Position numbers and translations under genes: made by a program
Shown here: one piece after another, positions 7,842 to 16,166 of the stretch
How positions within the stretch are numbered: the stretch's first letter is position 1
How the letters are laid out: every line of letters begins with the position of its first letter
The notes under the pieces: model-generated
The model's input: the letters and a program-made list of their open reading frames with translations, nothing else
Database searches by the model: none
Told to the model about the DNA's origin: nothing
Assembly: GCF_000621325.1 (NCBI RefSeq)
Contig: NZ_JHYQ01000026.1
Coordinates: forward strand, 1-64,000
DNA from: Thiothrix lacustris DSM 21227
GTDB lineage: Bacteria > Pseudomonadota > Gammaproteobacteria > Thiotrichales > Thiotrichaceae
Length of the DNA stretch: 64,000 bases
Reading direction: 5' to 3'

Positions 7842-8696
7842 ATGAAACAAGTATTTACAGCAGCAGCCGTTGCCTTGGTTTTGAGCATCTCTGCATTGGG
7901 TACCGTGCAAGCTGGTCCAGCAGAAGATTTGACGGCCTATCAAGATTATTTCAAAACAACCTTTAAAGACGTACCTTTTGAAGATTTCAAAGACGGTGCT
8001 TATGCCCTAGATGCTGGCTTGAAAGAGCAATGGCAGTCTATGGAAGAGTTCCCGCCTTATGAGCCGGATATTGATGCGGGTAAGACCATGTGGGAAACCC
8101 CGTTTAAAGATGGTAAAACCTACGCTGATTGCATGGGTGATATCAAAGCAATCCGTACTAAATACCCGTTCTATGATGCCGAAAAAGACACCATTGTTAC
8201 CGCAGAAGGTGCGCTGGATGCCTGTAAGAAAGCAGGTGATGGCGAAGGCTTTGTGGATAAAGATGGCAAGCCATTCCTGAATAAAGGCAAAATCGCCCAA
8301 CTGATGGCCTATATTGCCATGGAAAATCGTGGCAGCAAAATTGCTGTATCGACACCGGAAGGCAAGGCAGTGGATTGGTACGAAAAAGGCAAAACCTTCT
8401 ACTACGCCAAGCGTGGTCAGTTGAATATGTCTTGCGCAGATTGCCATACCAGCAACGCGGGTAAGATGATCCGTGCGGATTTGCTCAGCCCATCCTTGGG
8501 GCATGTTACCCATTGGCCAACGTACCGTTCAGCAGATGGTGAAATCACAACGTTGCATAACCGTTTCATGGGTTGTAATACCATGGTTCGTGCCAATAAG
8601 TTCAAACCACAAAGTGATGAATATAAAGCACTGGAATATTTCCTTACTTATACGTCCAACGGCCTAGAATGGAACGGCCCTGGTTCACGTAAGTAA
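7842..8696 (+). CDS. soxA: Sulfur oxidation c-type cytochrome SoxA, apparently monohaem
   Basis: The catalytic subunit of SoxAX, 284 residues with a signal peptide ending near VQAG. There is one haem site, CADCH (Cys198, Cys201, His202), and the active-site cysteine ligand lies in FMGCNTMVRA (Cys245). The N-terminal haem site of dihaem SoxA is absent: the region has only single cysteines at 97 and 128, which in monohaem SoxA proteins form a disulfide. It is the last gene of soxXYZA and is followed by an intrinsic terminator. Confidence 0.95.
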   Translation: MKQVFTAAAVALVLSISALGTVQAGPAEDLTAYQDYFKTTFKDVPFEDFKDGAYALDAGLKEQWQSMEEFPPYEPDIDAGKTMWETPFKDGKTYADCMGDIKAIRTKYPFYDAEKDTIVTAEGALDACKKAGDGEGFVDKDGKPFLNKGKIAQLMAYIAMENRGSKIAVSTPEGKAVDWYEKGKTFYYAKRGQLNMSCADCHTSNAGKMIRADLLSPSLGHVTHWPTYRSADGEITTLHNRFMGCNTMVRANKFKPQSDEYKALEYFLTYTSNGLEWNGPGSRK

Positions 8697-8726
8697 CACG
8701 CTTACGTTCGATCTGACAATCGATGG

Positions 8727-8752
8727 AACCCGGCTTCGTGCCGGGTTTTTTT
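8727..8752 (+). terminator. Intrinsic terminator after soxA
   Basis: AACCCGGC, loop TTCGT, GCCGGGTT, running into a T tract (8746-8752). This is a classical rho-independent terminator that closes the soxXYZA operon and separates it from the second soxYZ copy. Confidence 0.9.
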
Positions 8753-8841
8753 ATGAGAATTTTTCAAAAAAACGGAATATTTTCACGATACGTTACGTCT
8801 TACTACCTGAATGTTAGTAATACATCTCTAGAGAGGAACCT

Positions 8842-9150
8842 ATGAAACGTAGAACATTTTTGCAGGGTACATTAGCGGCTAGTGCAGCTGGCCTTGCGGT
8901 GAGTGCTGGCTTGTTGACGCCGGGCATGGTCATGGCAGAGGGCGGCGGTGCATTCGATGCAAAGTCGATGGAAGATGCCCTGAAAGTGATGGCGCTTACC
9001 CCAGAAGATTCCGGTGACGTTAAAATCAAAGCCCCTGAAATTGCTGAAAATGGTGCAGTCGTACCGGTGACCGTTACCTCTGGTGTAGCGGGTACAACTG
9101 TAGGAAAAAACCATCGGCGGCTGCGGCGGCTAATTCAGAGGAGCAAACAC
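8842..9150 (+). pseudogene. soxY: Rearranged second soxY, fused in frame to soxZ
   Basis: Codons 1-86 copy the Tat signal and most of the SoxY core at 7045-7300. A net 164-base deletion then joins the sequence to the end of soxY. The frame shifts, so the GGCGG coding bases are read in another frame (NHRRLRRLIQ) and the protein lacks the sulfur-carrying cysteine. The new frame has no stop: it runs through codon 103 into the ATG of soxZ2, giving a 205-residue SoxY-remnant/SoxZ fusion. Four third-base changes (TCT, GTA, GGT, ACT) crowd just before the junction. It could be a relic, an expressed fusion or an assembly collapse. Confidence 0.75.
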
Positions 9151-9459
9151 ATGTCTAGCATTAAACTCAAAGCCTCAGCTAAAGATGGGGCAGTCGAAGT
9201 CAAAGCCTTGATGACTCACCCAATGGAAACCGGGCAGCGCAAGGATAAAAAAACCGGGGAACTGGTTCCAGCGCATTTCATTAAGGAAATCATTGTCACG
9301 GCGGGTGATAAGACCGTCCTGACGGCTAACTGGGGTGGCTCTGTTTCCAAGAACCCTTACCTCGCGTTCAGCTACGCAGGCAAAGCGGGCGACAAGGTGA
9401 AACTGTCGTGGACAGACAACAAGGGCGAAAAAGATTCCGCCGAAGCAGACGTAGCCTAA
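9151..9459 (+). CDS. soxZ: Second SoxZ copy
   Basis: A 102-residue SoxZ whose protein appears the same as that encoded at 7518-7826. The DNA differs at a few positions, including GCC/GCT near the start, ACT/ACC, AAA/AAG and a cluster in the last ten codons. It keeps its own AGAGGAGC ribosome site, so it can be translated alone or as the C-terminal part of the fusion starting at 8842. Upstream sequence before 8834 is unlike that of the first copy. It is followed by a palindromic repeat and the MBL-rhodanese gene. Confidence 0.85.
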   Translation: MSSIKLKASAKDGAVEVKALMTHPMETGQRKDKKTGELVPAHFIKEIIVTAGDKTVLTANWGGSVSKNPYLAFSYAGKAGDKVKLSWTDNKGEKDSAEADVA

Positions 9460-9480
9460 CCCGCTACTGTTGGTTAATTC

Positions 9481-9508
9481 GTAGAGACGCAAGCTATTGC
9501 GTCTCTAC
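9481..9508. repeat. Palindromic repeat, copy 1 (28 bases)
   Basis: GTAGAGACGCAA, loop GCTA, TTGCGTCTCTAC: perfect 12-base arms. An identical-arm copy with loop GCTT is at 18607-18634. Both lie directly downstream of sox genes (soxZ2 and soxB). It looks like a dispersed REP-type element and could also end transcripts. Confidence 0.8.
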
Positions 9509-9544
9509 CGTGTCATTTTCCTCTCATTCAATACCGGAGGAATC

Positions 9545-11812
9545 ATGCGAGCCATTGCCGCATTTATCGCTATTTTCTGTTTGTTGCTGGGGCTGAATGC
9601 CCGTGCTGATGACAAACTTCCGCCGGTCGTGATGGAACTCATCAAGGTTTCCGAGCACGTCTACTATGTTCAAGGTGCGCCCGGTGCAGCTACCCAGAAT
9701 CACGGTTTTATTTCCAATGCTGCGGTGATCGTCACCGATGAGGGTGTGATCCTGTTCGATACCCTCGGTTCACCAGCACTTGCACAACTATTCCTGCAAA
9801 AACTCAAAAAAGTGACTGACAAGCCAGTAAAAAAGGTCATTGTCAGCCATTACCACGCTGATCATGTTTACGGCCTGCAAGTGTTCAAGGACATGGGTGC
9901 GGAAATCATTGCCCCCGCTGGTGCTGAGGACTATCTCAATGCCGAGAATACCCAGACCTTGTTGGAAGAGCGCCGTACCTCGCTTGCCCCGTGGGTGAAT
10001 GCCGATACCCATATCGTCAAACCTGACCGTTATGTGGAAGGCAATGAAGAGATTAACTTCGGTGGCGTTACCCTCAAACTGATTTTCAATGGCAAAGCGC
10101 ACTCGGACGGCGACCAAAGTGTGTTGGTTGAGCCGGATGGCGTATTGCTGATCGGCGACCTGATTTTTGAAGGCCGTGTGCCCTATGTCGGCGATGCCAA
10201 TACCAAAGTTTGGCTGGAACGTCTTAAGGAAATGTCGCAAAGCAAGCTGACAGCAATGATTCCCGGTCACGGCCCGATGTCCAAAAAACCCCAAGAGGTT
10301 ATCAAAACCACCGCCCATTACATCGAATTCTTGCGTGAAACAATGGGCAAGGCCGTAGAAGATATGACCCCGTTTGATGAAGCCTATGAAGCTACCGACT
10401 GGGGTGAGTTTATCGACATGCCAGCGTTTGCAGAAGCCAACCGCAAGAATGCTTATCAGGTCTACCTGTCGCTGGAACAGGAAGGGATGCAGCCGCCTGA
10501 AGCCGAAAAGGTCAGTGCCGACACGCCCGCCGCCCCCGTCTTGCGTGAAGCCCCGGCTCTCACCGAACAAGCCAAGCAACTGCTGGATGAGGTCAATCAA
10601 CGCATCACCAATGTCAATACGCCTGAACTCAAGGCCTTGCTACAAAAGCACCCCGAAACCCAGCTTATTGACGTGCGTACCCCACAAGAAATCACGCTAC
10701 TGGGTGGCAGTATTGATGCGCCACGTCACCGTAACCTCATGCGCGGTTGGCTGGAAATGCACGCCACCGAGCAGTTACCCGATAAAAATATCCCGATTGT
10801 GGTGTATTGCGGCGTAAACCAACGCAGCCCACTCGCCGCTGATACTTTAATGAAACTTGGCTACACCAATGTTAAAAACTACGCTGATGGCTTTTTTGCA
10901 TGGAAAGACGCTGGGTTGCCCGTCGAAGAAAACGACAAAGCCCTCGATTCATTCCTTTATAGCAAACCCGTCGAGGTCATTCCCGGCGTATGGTCAGCGA
11001 TTGGCGCAACCGCTCCGCCTTCCTACGACAATAGCGGGCACAACAATAACCTTTCCTTCGTGATTACGGATGCAGGTGTTGTGGTCATGAATGCTGGTGA
11101 CAATTACCTGTTGGCACAAGCCCTGCATGACGAAATCAAACAACGCACCGATCAGCCCGTCAAATACGTGTTGCTGGAGAATGGGCAAGGCCACGCCATG
11201 CTTGGTATGAATTATTGGCAGGAGCAGGGGGCGAAGGTCATTATGCACCAAGATGCATGGCACGAAGTCGAGCAACGTGGTGCTGACCTGATTGCTTTAA
11301 TGCGTGCCCGTAGCCGTGATAAAGCCTACCGCACCGAGCTTTCCAAGCCTGATGTTATCCTCAGCGAAGACAGCATGGACTTAAGCCTTGGCTCATGGAA
11401 AATACAAGCCTTACGTATCGGTTCAGCACACAGCCCCGGTGACATTATGTTATGGATGCCTGATAAGCAATTGCTGATTAGCGGTGATGTGGCATTTCAT
11501 GAACGCCTGTTGCCCCTGTTTGAAGATACCGATACTGATGCGTGGATCGACACTTGGGCAAAACTCGAAGCGCTCAAACCCACTCACATTATTCCCGGAC
11601 ACGGCAGCCCCACCAATTTGGCAGAAGTCACGCAATACACTAAAGATTATTTGGTATACCTACGCACCAAGGTCGGGGAGATTCTCGAAAACGGTGGCAC
11701 CTTACAAGATGCCTATAAGATCGACCAAAGTGCTTTTGCCCACCTTGATACGTTCGACGAGCTATCGCTGGCTAATGCTGGCATGGTGTTTCGCGAGATG
11801 GAATTTGAATAA
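9545..11812 (+). CDS. Exported MBL-fold / rhodanese / degenerate MBL-fold protein
   Basis: A 755-residue protein starting at MRAIAAF after GGAGG, with a signal peptide ending near ARADD. Residues about 30-330 are a metallo-beta-lactamase-fold domain with HYHADH (102-107), later AHSDGD and IPGHGPM, an intact dizinc set like SoxH or persulfide dioxygenase-type hydrolases. Residues about 360-475 are a rhodanese domain with active-site loop CGVNQRS (Cys422). Residues about 485-755 repeat the MBL fold, but ENGQGH replaces HxHxDH, so zinc binding is probably lost there. A role in periplasmic sulfane or persulfide handling is inferred from domains and neighbours. Confidence 0.85.
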   Translation: MRAIAAFIAIFCLLLGLNARADDKLPPVVMELIKVSEHVYYVQGAPGAATQNHGFISNAAVIVTDEGVILFDTLGSPALAQLFLQKLKKVTDKPVKKVIVSHYHADHVYGLQVFKDMGAEIIAPAGAEDYLNAENTQTLLEERRTSLAPWVNADTHIVKPDRYVEGNEEINFGGVTLKLIFNGKAHSDGDQSVLVEPDGVLLIGDLIFEGRVPYVGDANTKVWLERLKEMSQSKLTAMIPGHGPMSKKPQEVIKTTAHYIEFLRETMGKAVEDMTPFDEAYEATDWGEFIDMPAFAEANRKNAYQVYLSLEQEGMQPPEAEKVSADTPAAPVLREAPALTEQAKQLLDEVNQRITNVNTPELKALLQKHPETQLIDVRTPQEITLLGGSIDAPRHRNLMRGWLEMHATEQLPDKNIPIVVYCGVNQRSPLAADTLMKLGYTNVKNYADGFFAWKDAGLPVEENDKALDSFLYSKPVEVIPGVWSAIGATAPPSYDNSGHNNNLSFVITDAGVVVMNAGDNYLLAQALHDEIKQRTDQPVKYVLLENGQGHAMLGMNYWQEQGAKVIMHQDAWHEVEQRGADLIALMRARSRDKAYRTELSKPDVILSEDSMDLSLGSWKIQALRIGSAHSPGDIMLWMPDKQLLISGDVAFHERLLPLFEDTDTDAWIDTWAKLEALKPTHIIPGHGSPTNLAEVTQYTKDYLVYLRTKVGEILENGGTLQDAYKIDQSAFAHLDTFDELSLANAGMVFREMEFE

Positions 11813-11847
11813 GACGATAATTTTATCAACCGTAGGAGGAGAAAATC

Positions 11848-12357
11848 ATGCTAAAACCAATACTATTCAGCATGTTCATGGCTGGCAGCTTGCTGACGCA
11901 GGTGGCGAGCGCAGAGGAGGCGAAATTCGACCCTGGTGTACCAGCCCCCAAGGTCGCCGATGATTATTACGCAGGTGCGGAAAAAGTTATCGTCCATGTC
12001 AGCATGGATGGCGACGAAAAGAAGTACATGGGCGTGCTGGGTAACGTCAGCAATTACATCAAGGCACTGGATGCAACCGGCAAGAAAACCGATGCAGTCA
12101 TTGTGATGAACGGCGACGGTCTCGGCTTGCTGACCACTGCCAAGCAGGTGGAGATGAATGCCGACGCCAAGCTGCCCGCCAAAATTGCCGAACTGAAGGA
12201 AAAAGGCGTGAAATTCGAGGTGTGTTACAACACTTTGATTGGGCGTAAAATCAAGTTTGAGGACTTGTATGATGCCAAGCCGGAAGACGTGATTCCGTCC
12301 GGTGTAGCAGAGGCCGGGCGCTTGCAATCGCAAGGGTATCAGCTACTGAAACCGTAA
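11848..12357 (+). CDS. Periplasmic DsrE/DsrF-like protein
   Basis: A 169-residue protein with a signal peptide ending at ASAEE and a DsrE/F-like domain (residues about 45-169). A single conserved cysteine lies in FEVCYNTL (Cys126), where DsrE/TusD-type proteins carry sulfur or redox-active cysteine, and IPSGVAEAGRLQSQGY is a typical family end. It follows the MBL-rhodanese gene by 35 bases, with GTAGGAGGAG before the start, so co-transcription is likely. A periplasmic sulfur-relay or binding role is inferred. The C-terminal half resembles the extracytoplasmic domain of the anti-sigma factor at 15465. Confidence 0.85.
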   Translation: MLKPILFSMFMAGSLLTQVASAEEAKFDPGVPAPKVADDYYAGAEKVIVHVSMDGDEKKYMGVLGNVSNYIKALDATGKKTDAVIVMNGDGLGLLTTAKQVEMNADAKLPAKIAELKEKGVKFEVCYNTLIGRKIKFEDLYDAKPEDVIPSGVAEAGRLQSQGYQLLKP

Positions 12358-12433
12358 TGGCGGTTTGGCGGGAATAAGGCGGGTTGTACTAAGCCAGCTT
12401 TATATTGGCTATCGGCACAGATGGGCGTGACTC

Positions 12434-13165
12434 ATGATAAATTGGATTATTACTTGCTGTAAAGATTTGTGGTTCCGCGATCGCAACGAAGTCAGCCCCT
12501 ATATTAATGATACTGCGGTGCGGATTCGTGCGGGGCTTTTGCTTGCTATTCCGATTTACATGGCGTTTACGCTATTCGATGCTATTTTTGGCGCAGATTG
12601 GGTGGTGACAGGCGAGGTGATTACTGACACGCTGGAAACCGATTTTGATGGACGCATAATTTACAGTGTCGAAGCGGTTAAACGTACCTTTGATTACAGT
12701 ACGCAAACCTTGGTGCTGCTGTATGCGTTGTTTGAAATGATTTCGGGTATGTTCGTGCGCACATCACGCTTGTCACCCACCATCTTACTCAGTAGTTTTC
12801 TGGCTAAAAATTTACGCCCGGTGTGGAAACCGTTATTACCAAAGCGTTTTGCATGGTCGATTGGCGCGAGTTTTATTATTACCTGCCTGATCTTCTTCAA
12901 CCCGGAAGTGTTTGCGGGTTGGGTCAATGCCGTAGCCGGAAGTGAATTATTGCCCGAAACCTATAACTACATGCCGTCATGGATTCCGCTGGTGATGGTG
13001 TGGGTATGCTTTGGCTTTATGTGGATGGAAACCGTACTGGGGTTTTGTGCGGGCTGCAAAGTCCATGCCTTGCTGGTGTGGATGGGCGTGTTGGAAGAAG
13101 AGTGCGAAGCCTGCAATAACCTTGACTGGGGTGATGCTGCCAGCAAAAGTCAGCAGCACCCGTAA
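12434..13165 (+). CDS. DUF4395 family membrane protein
   Basis: A 243-residue protein with about four hydrophobic segments (near residues 32-52, 80-100, 133-150 and 175-198). It begins with the family's short soluble lead (RNEVSPYINDTAVRIRAGLL) and ends with ETVLGFCAGCKVHALLVWMG, then EEECEACNN. The CxxC and CxxxC-like cysteines could be a redox or sulfur site. DUF4395 has no proven function, but family members are often found next to sulfur-oxidation and thiol-redox genes. It is on the same strand 76 bases after the DsrE-like gene and may belong to the same unit. Confidence 0.75.
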   Translation: MINWIITCCKDLWFRDRNEVSPYINDTAVRIRAGLLLAIPIYMAFTLFDAIFGADWVVTGEVITDTLETDFDGRIIYSVEAVKRTFDYSTQTLVLLYALFEMISGMFVRTSRLSPTILLSSFLAKNLRPVWKPLLPKRFAWSIGASFIITCLIFFNPEVFAGWVNAVAGSELLPETYNYMPSWIPLVMVWVCFGFMWMETVLGFCAGCKVHALLVWMGVLEEECEACNNLDWGDAASKSQQHP

Positions 13166-13193
13166 GCATTCTGTTAGTGTAGTTTCTAAGCGA

Positions 13194-13574
13194 TTATAAC
13201 TTGTCTGCAATGGCGTCTAGTTGATCGGTGCGCTCGGTCGTCATCCTGATTTTGCAGGTTTTTTCTCTGTATTCCATGCCATTGGCCAAATTTGCGGTGA
13301 GTGCTTCTACGATGCATTGGGCATCCCGCATCTTGATCCAGCCCAGTTGCATGGTTTTGAGGTCGTTAGCGACATTTCTGTCTTTCATCTTTTTCTTGAG
13401 GGCCTGGAATGAGCCGTTTAACTCTTGATCAGTTTGGGTCAGGCATTGAGAAAATTGGGCATCGGTCTCGAAACTTTCAGAGTTCGCCATATCTTTACAG
13501 GCTAAACCAGTACCAGCCATGGCAGACCCAGAAAATGCCAACATCAGGGCGGTCATACAAAGCAACTTATTCAT
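13194..13574 (-). CDS. LprI-like secreted protein (DUF1311 / lysozyme inhibitor family)
   Basis: A 126-residue protein with a signal peptide (MNKLLCMTALMLAFSGSAMA). The LprI-type domain has paired cysteines, LACKDMANS, QFSQCLTQTDQELNGSF, QLGWIKMRDAQC and EKTCKIRMTTERTDQL. Members of the family inhibit lysozyme in some bacteria, but many have unknown roles. It is convergent with the DUF4395 gene, 28 bases apart, and is not obviously linked to sulfur metabolism. Confidence 0.8.
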   Translation of the reverse strand: MNKLLCMTALMLAFSGSAMAGTGLACKDMANSESFETDAQFSQCLTQTDQELNGSFQALKKKMKDRNVANDLKTMQLGWIKMRDAQCIVEALTANLANGMEYREKTCKIRMTTERTDQLDAIADKL

Positions 13575-13679
13575 TTGAAATTCCTATGTGTCAATAAATA
13601 AAAATACCTCATGTTTCAATGACATGGGGTAGGTCGTTTATACAGGAAATGCATATAGAATCAATGATTGAGAGTCTTG

Positions 13680-15329
13680 TTAGCGTGTACTTCCAGGAAT
13701 GATGGTGAACGGTGTTGATGCTGCTACCTGACCATTATTCAGGTAGAAAATGGCTGAGTATGTTTGACCCGCGACAGCTTCCGAAACAGTAATACCCAGT
13801 TTAGCGGAAACGCTGCCATTGGTGGTTGCCCCGGACATACCGGGCTGCCAGTTGGCTTGGCTGGTAGGCACAATACCTACAAAATCGTGGGGTGGGATAT
13901 TGCTCCAGTTGAGCCGTACCCGGTTAGTGTTTTCGATGGAGACGCTGATGTCGGCGTTCGATGGGGGCGGAGGCGGCGGGGGAGTATTCGCTGTGATATT
14001 TGCTGTAACCGTTTGTGCTGCTGTCATGCTTACCACGCAACTGGCCTGTGTTCCACTGCACCCTGCGCCTGACCAGCCAGAAAAGGTTGAGCCAGCGGCG
14101 GCTGTTGCCGTCAGGGTGACACTGACGCCACTGGTGTAGTTTTCTGTACAGTCTGCACCGCAATTAATGCCTGCTGGCAGACTGCTGATCGTGCCTGTTC
14201 CCGTGCCAGTTTTGTTGATGGTGAGGGTTCGTGTGGTGGGTGATGTTCCGGGGATAATCACAAAGGGGGCGGAGGTCACGACTTTGTTGCCGCGATAATA
14301 AAGAATCGCAGTATATGCCTGACCAGCCTGAACACCCGGTACGCTGATGCCTAGGTTGCCGGAAGAGCTGCCTTCCGTTGTCGCGCCTTCCGCCCAATAC
14401 AGGCTGCCTACTGGCACAATGCCGAGGTAATCGTTGAGGGGCATACTGTTCCAGCGGACGCGTACTCGGCTACTCGATTCAATACTGACGCTGATATTGT
14501 TGGGGTCACCTGTTTGCCCTTGTGGATTGGGGGCAGGGCCAACGGCATACGCTTCACTGAAGGTATAAAAGCGCAGCCCAAGCTGTTTGGCTTTGCTGAT
14601 AACGCCATTGAGTTTGCTAACACTGAGGCCGTAGGCATGAGGTTGGGTATCGGGCTGAATACGGTGTGTGTAGAGCGTCAGAATTTCTGTGTTGTTTTTT
14701 GCACGAGTCAAAGCCGCTTCGATTTCTGGCAGTTCGTTTTGGCCACTGCTATCGATGCTGTCACCTTCTAGAAACGTGTAATACTTGTCGCTGTTGTGAT
14801 AAAGCCGATCCAGTTGCGATAGAGGCCGGGTTCCATCCGCGTACCCTGCTCGCAGGAAGGGAAAGTAGGGGCGAATAGCATCATCATAGGCATTCGTGTG
14901 CCCATTGGATGGGTAGGAAAAGCTTAACGGTGTAAAACCCGCTGCTACCATTTCGGTTAGGGTGGGGAGTACTTGCGTGTTCAGGTAGGCACTGACTTTT
15001 ACTGGGTCATTGACGGTGGGGTCGCTAGTGTTGACTTCGCCGTGGGAATAGCTGTGACTACCAATTTCATGCCCTGCATTGGCCAGTGCTCGCAGTTTAG
15101 TGAGCTGGCTACTGGATAGCAGATGAAAATTGCTGACAAAGAACGTCGCCTTCACATTCGATAGATCGATGTGTTGGTTGTTGGTGATGAAATAGTCATA
15201 CCATTGATCAACATAGTCGTCATCAAATGTTAGAGCCAGCCCAGACTCATGCGTGGCTGCCTGAGTATTGAAGGGTAATAGTAATATAAACATGCACAGG
15301 CTTAATAACCATGTTGTGTGAAACTTCAT
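13680..15329 (-). CDS. Secreted polysaccharide deacetylase with C-terminal repeat modules
   Basis: A 549-residue exported protein with a signal peptide ending near NTQAA. Residues about 28-260 are a NodB-type deacetylase domain with LTFDDDYVDQW (catalytic and metal Asp) and GSHSYSHGEV (metal His pair). Two similar modules of about 90 residues follow (ISVSIESS...APFVII and ISVSIENT...TPFTII). They flank an InlB-type repeat module (TLTINKTGTGTGTI, FSGWSGAGCSG, VTANI) and a proline-rich linker. It probably modifies an extracellular polysaccharide such as sheath or holdfast material; that role is inference. Confidence 0.85.
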   Translation of the reverse strand: MKFHTTWLLSLCMFILLLPFNTQAATHESGLALTFDDDYVDQWYDYFITNNQHIDLSNVKATFFVSNFHLLSSSQLTKLRALANAGHEIGSHSYSHGEVNTSDPTVNDPVKVSAYLNTQVLPTLTEMVAAGFTPLSFSYPSNGHTNAYDDAIRPYFPFLRAGYADGTRPLSQLDRLYHNSDKYYTFLEGDSIDSSGQNELPEIEAALTRAKNNTEILTLYTHRIQPDTQPHAYGLSVSKLNGVISKAKQLGLRFYTFSEAYAVGPAPNPQGQTGDPNNISVSIESSSRVRVRWNSMPLNDYLGIVPVGSLYWAEGATTEGSSSGNLGISVPGVQAGQAYTAILYYRGNKVVTSAPFVIIPGTSPTTRTLTINKTGTGTGTISSLPAGINCGADCTENYTSGVSVTLTATAAAGSTFSGWSGAGCSGTQASCVVSMTAAQTVTANITANTPPPPPPPSNADISVSIENTNRVRLNWSNIPPHDFVGIVPTSQANWQPGMSGATTNGSVSAKLGITVSEAVAGQTYSAIFYLNNGQVAASTPFTIIPGSTR

Positions 15330-15464
15330 CTGTCAATCCTCTGTTTGATCTGCACATGTTTATAGTCTAGGTTTATATTCTCTCTTTTAGTTTTATGGCA
15401 AGTGGAGGGTTAGCGAGCTAATAGGTTTGATAGCTACGATAAACGGTTGAGGTACAAAATTTCT

Positions 15465-16166
15465 TCAAATGGCAATATAGCGCCACCCAGCACGCATGTG
15501 ATCCACGACAAATTCTACGGCTGATGGAGCAATTTCTGTTTCGTCCACTAGGGCAACCAGTTCCCCGCGTTGCTTGAAGGAATAAAGCGTATTGCTGCAC
15601 GCTACAAATTTTAGGTGTGGGTATGTTTCGCTCATTTGTAGGATGCGGCCTTCGTGCTTGGTTGTTCCCAAACGCAATAAATCAATGCCTTCTGCACTCG
15701 TGACAACATACACGCTACCCTCTGTGTGCTCGATCTGTTGGGCAAGCGTTTCGGCTTTTACCAGCGCTTTTTCCAGTTTGACTGGCTCGTGTGAATCGAT
15801 AAATACGATGAAACGGTTGTCATGCGCCGTTGCATTTTCCAGCGTTAAGCCTTCAGGTTGCCACAGGCGTGGCAGGTATTCGGTCGTGCCTGCCCCGGCG
15901 AGGAAGGTTAGGCCAAATACTAAGGCGTATACCGCTGCCTGTTGCCATGCTTGTGGGCGTTGGTGCTGTTTGCCCATGCTGCTCATGGCGGGCAAGGGGT
16001 AGGAGGATTTGACCAGATGTTTGATGCGCTGGATGTCGCACAGCTCTTTTTGCAAGCCAATATCGGCTTCCACTTCGGCAAGCACGCGGCGGCTTTGTTC
16101 GGCATCCAGTTGTCCATCCGCCAGTGCGTGTAGGCGGTCGTGGATGGTTAGCTGATCCGGGTTCAT
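15465..16166 (-). CDS. Anti-sigma factor with an extracytoplasmic DsrE-like domain
   Basis: A 233-residue protein overlapping the ECF sigma gene by 4 bases. Residues 1-50 look like an RsiW/RskA-type cytoplasmic anti-sigma segment (RLHALADGQLDAEQSRRVLAEVE). One transmembrane helix lies near 74-92. Residues about 117-233 resemble DsrE/F: FIVFIDSHEP, VYVVTSAEGIDLL, LKFVACSNTL with one cysteine (Cys190), and IAPSAVEFVVDHMRAGWRYI. The block around Cys190 parallels FEVCYNTL and IPSGVAEAG of the periplasmic DsrE-like protein at 11848. A sulfur- or redox-sensing domain controlling the sigma factor is inferred. Confidence 0.7.
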   Translation of the reverse strand: MNPDQLTIHDRLHALADGQLDAEQSRRVLAEVEADIGLQKELCDIQRIKHLVKSSYPLPAMSSMGKQHQRPQAWQQAAVYALVFGLTFLAGAGTTEYLPRLWQPEGLTLENATAHDNRFIVFIDSHEPVKLEKALVKAETLAQQIEHTEGSVYVVTSAEGIDLLRLGTTKHEGRILQMSETYPHLKFVACSNTLYSFKQRGELVALVDETEIAPSAVEFVVDHMRAGWRYIAI

